Below, piece after piece: positions 25,135-26,902 of a stretch of DNA of 26,902 nt. The notes under the pieces were generated by a model. The model made no database searches. It saw nothing but the letters and a program-made list of their open reading frames with translations, and was not told the origin of the DNA. Every line of letters begins with the position of its first letter. The stretch's first letter is position 1. Position numbers and translations under genes: made by a program. Source of the DNA: Alloiococcus sp035301245 (lineage in GTDB: Bacteria; Bacillota; Bacilli; Lactobacillales; Carnobacteriaceae_A); the NCBI GenBank assembly GCA_035301245.1, contig DATGUS010000002.1, positions 1-26,902 of the forward strand. Direction: 5' to 3'.

Positions 25135-26902
25135 TTAAAATAATGAGATTTCATTAGGTTCATCAATTTCATGTAGCTGATAGCTGATAGGAGCGCCATC
25201 TGTTTCAGCATCTAGAATAAATGATCCATTATTCGTTCTGTCAGCTACTGTATAACTATTTGTATTAAACTGTACTAGTTTTTGTGTATCAGTTGACACA
25301 GAGACTATAAATTCTCTTTGTGAAATAGGTATTAACATTGAAACTCTATGAGGGTTAGATTTCAATTCTCTTAAGATTTGTAAGCCACGTTTTGCACGTG
25401 AAATAGAATCAAATTGATCTAATGACATACGTTTCACACTACCGCGTTGTGTAATTAACATCGCATGCATCTTTTCAGATTGGGCAAAGACTACACCTGC
25501 TTGAACATGGTCGCCCCCTTTTAGATTCATTGATTTCACGCCTGCTGCATTTGCGCCGACAAGTGAAACTTCTTCTAACGGGTACTTCAGTCCATAACCA
25601 TTATGACTAGCTAAGAACACATCATATAGTTCTTTATCTGTGATATAGTACATGTTTTGTACTAAGTCTTCATTTGACTTTAATTTAATGGCTGTTGAAC
25701 TACGAGATTTATACGTACGTTTCGGCTCAAATTCCGTTTCTAAGGTTTGTTTAATATAGCCATCTCGGGTAATAAAGACAAATTTGTTATCTTGAGATAG
25801 TTCACGGTAGTCATAAACCCCAATAATCCACTCATCTTTACCGAGGTTAATTGAACGAGATAAATGTTCCCCAACATCTTTCCATTTAATCTCAGGTAGT
25901 TCATGTACTGGACGATTAATCACATTTCCTTTTGAAGTAAAGATCAATAAGTGATCGAGGGTCGACAATTCCTTCAGATAGACAAGACGGTCTGTATCAC
26001 GTCGTCCTAATTCTTCAGGTTTAGAGGCGTTATATGAACGAATGCTTGTCCGTTTTAGGTAGCCACCTTCTGTCACAGTTACCATCACATTCTCTTCGGT
26101 AATTAAGATTTCTTTTTCAACTTCTAATTTTTCAATCTTATCTTCCACTTCCGTTAAGCGATCCGTCGCAAATTCTTTTTTCGTTTCTTGAAGTTCTTCT
26201 TTCACTACTTGATTCAGTGAATCTTCATTATTAATGATGTCATCATATCTAGCGATTTTTTGTAATAATTCTTCTGCTTCTTCTCTTAACTGTGTGATAT
26301 CAGTGTTTGTTAAACGATATAATTGTAAGCTGACGATGGCTTCAGCTTGTGGCTCAGTAAAACCGTAAGCATCCATAATATTTTTCTTTGCATTGGTTTT
26401 ATTTTCACTCGCTCGAATTGTTTGAATTAACTGATCTAATATCGAAATCGCTTTGATTAAACCTTCAACAATATGTTGACGTGTTTTAGCTTTTCGGAGT
26501 AAATATTGGGTACGGTTTAAAACGACTTGTTTTTTGTGATCTAAATATGACAATAAAATTTGCTGCAGCGAGACTTGCTGTGGACGCTTTTTATCAATCG
26601 CAACCATATTTAATGAATAAGAGACTTGTAAATCCGTGTTTTTAAGTAAATACGTTAAAATACCTTCTGCATCTGTATTCTTACGTAACTCAACTACGAT
26701 TCTAAGGCCACTACGGTCTGTTTCATCTCGAACGTCAGCAATCCCATCAATTTTCTTATTAATACGAATCTCATTCAATTTTTGTACTAATTTAGATTTA
26801 TTCACTTCATAAGGGATTTCAGTAATAACAATCTGTTCTTTATCACCACGTAGCGATTCAATGTCTGTCTTCGAACGAATCACAATTTTACCTTTACCTG
26901 TT
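25135..26902 (-). CDS. parC: DNA topoisomerase IV subunit A, C-terminal part (gene continues past the window)
   Basis: The frame continues to the right edge, reading TGKGKIVIRSKTDIESLRGD at the top, so the N-terminus with the catalytic tyrosine and quinolone-resistance region is outside the window. The GTG at 26883 is an internal Val codon, not a start. Visible parts are the end of the breakage-reunion domain, a long coiled coil (about residues REEAEELLQKI through EDKIEKLEVEKEIL), and the C-terminal beta-pinwheel with repeats such as GYLKRTSIRSY, GYIKQTLETEF and RGSVKRMSLDQF. A strict GyrA box is not visible, which with the Staphylococcus-like sequence favours ParC/GrlA over GyrA. ParC works with ParE to unlink daughter chromosomes. 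Confidence 0.88.
   Translation of the reverse strand, partial: TGKGKIVIRSKTDIESLRGDKEQIVITEIPYEVNKSKLVQKLNEIRINKKIDGIADVRDETDRSGLRIVVELRKNTDAEGILTYLLKNTDLQVSYSLNMVAIDKKRPQQVSLQQILLSYLDHKKQVVLNRTQYLLRKAKTRQHIVEGLIKAISILDQLIQTIRASENKTNAKKNIMDAYGFTEPQAEAIVSLQLYRLTNTDITQLREEAEELLQKIARYDDIINNEDSLNQVVKEELQETKKEFATDRLTEVEDKIEKLEVEKEILITEENVMVTVTEGGYLKRTSIRSYNASKPEELGRRDTDRLVYLKELSTLDHLLIFTSKGNVINRPVHELPEIKWKDVGEHLSRSINLGKDEWIIGVYDYRELSQDNKFVFITRDGYIKQTLETEFEPKRTYKSRSSTAIKLKSNEDLVQNMYYITDKELYDVFLASHNGYGLKYPLEEVSLVGANAAGVKSMNLKGGDHVQAGVVFAQSEKMHAMLITQRGSVKRMSLDQFDSISRAKRGLQILRELKSNPHRVSMLIPISQREFIVSVSTDTQKLVQFNTNSYTVADRTNNGSFILDAETDGAPISYQLHEIDEPNEISLF

Noticed and set aside
26881..26883. GTG as a start for a separate 582-residue protein
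   Set aside because: The frame continues without a stop to the window edge with a ParC-like TGKGKI sequence, so the codon is an internal Val.

Overview
The window is AT-rich and carries a low-GC Gram-positive (Firmicutes) gene set. It has Shine-Dalgarno sites of the AGGAGG type, a DHH-family manganese pyrophosphatase, a ParC/GrlA-type topoisomerase IV subunit, PflB/PflA with AdhE, and B12 and SAM-I riboswitches. A CYP152 fatty-acid peroxygenase of the kind known from Bacillus and Jeotgalicoccus points to the Staphylococcaceae and relatives (Jeotgalicoccus, Nosocomiicoccus, Macrococcus types). The family-level placement is inference; no rRNA or tRNA gene is present to settle it.

Layout. (1) 1-1860: the tail of an unrecognised gene, then a GntR/YtrA-type repressor and a DUF1648-type membrane protein in one operon, with a perfect palindrome at the promoter. 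(2) 2084-5690: a cobalamin riboswitch with its own terminator controls a two-gene class I ribonucleotide reductase operon. The small subunit is a glutaredoxin-ATP-cone-NrdB fusion and the large subunit lacks an ATP-cone. This is the most notable system in the window. (3) 5700-9963: a decay zone with a frameshifted remnant, an N-terminally truncated DUF3307 membrane gene, an intact S33-type hydrolase, the C-terminal stump of a PTS IIC gene, an intact D-lactate dehydrogenase, a 5'-truncated dhaL and a frameshifted dhaM. (4) 10300-11594: a CYP152 peroxygenase with its own terminator. (5) 11600-12640: about 1 kb of AT-rich DNA without a convincing gene. (6) 12644-13289: a SAM-I riboswitch controlling an unrecognised 111-residue protein. 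(7) 13346-18199, minus strand: a beta-propeller glycosidase-like protein under a cre site, a DsbA/FrnE-like oxidoreductase translationally coupled to an unlisted 52-residue two-cysteine protein, two small membrane-anchored proteins, and PpaC. (8) 18583-24988, minus strand: adhE and pflB-pflA, the mixed-acid/ethanol fermentation module, with Rex-like and cre-like sites upstream of adhE. (9) 25135 to the right edge: the C-terminal three quarters of parC.

How it fits together. D-lactate dehydrogenase, PflB/PflA and AdhE give pyruvate and NADH outlets when oxygen is low, and Rex-like motifs suggest NADH/NAD+ control. The B12 switch on the class I reductase implies that the cell also has, or has had, a B12-dependent way to make deoxyribonucleotides, most likely a class II NrdJ elsewhere in the genome (inference). 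Loss of dhaK, most of dhaL, a PTS IIC and other genes indicates ongoing trimming of accessory carbon uptake.
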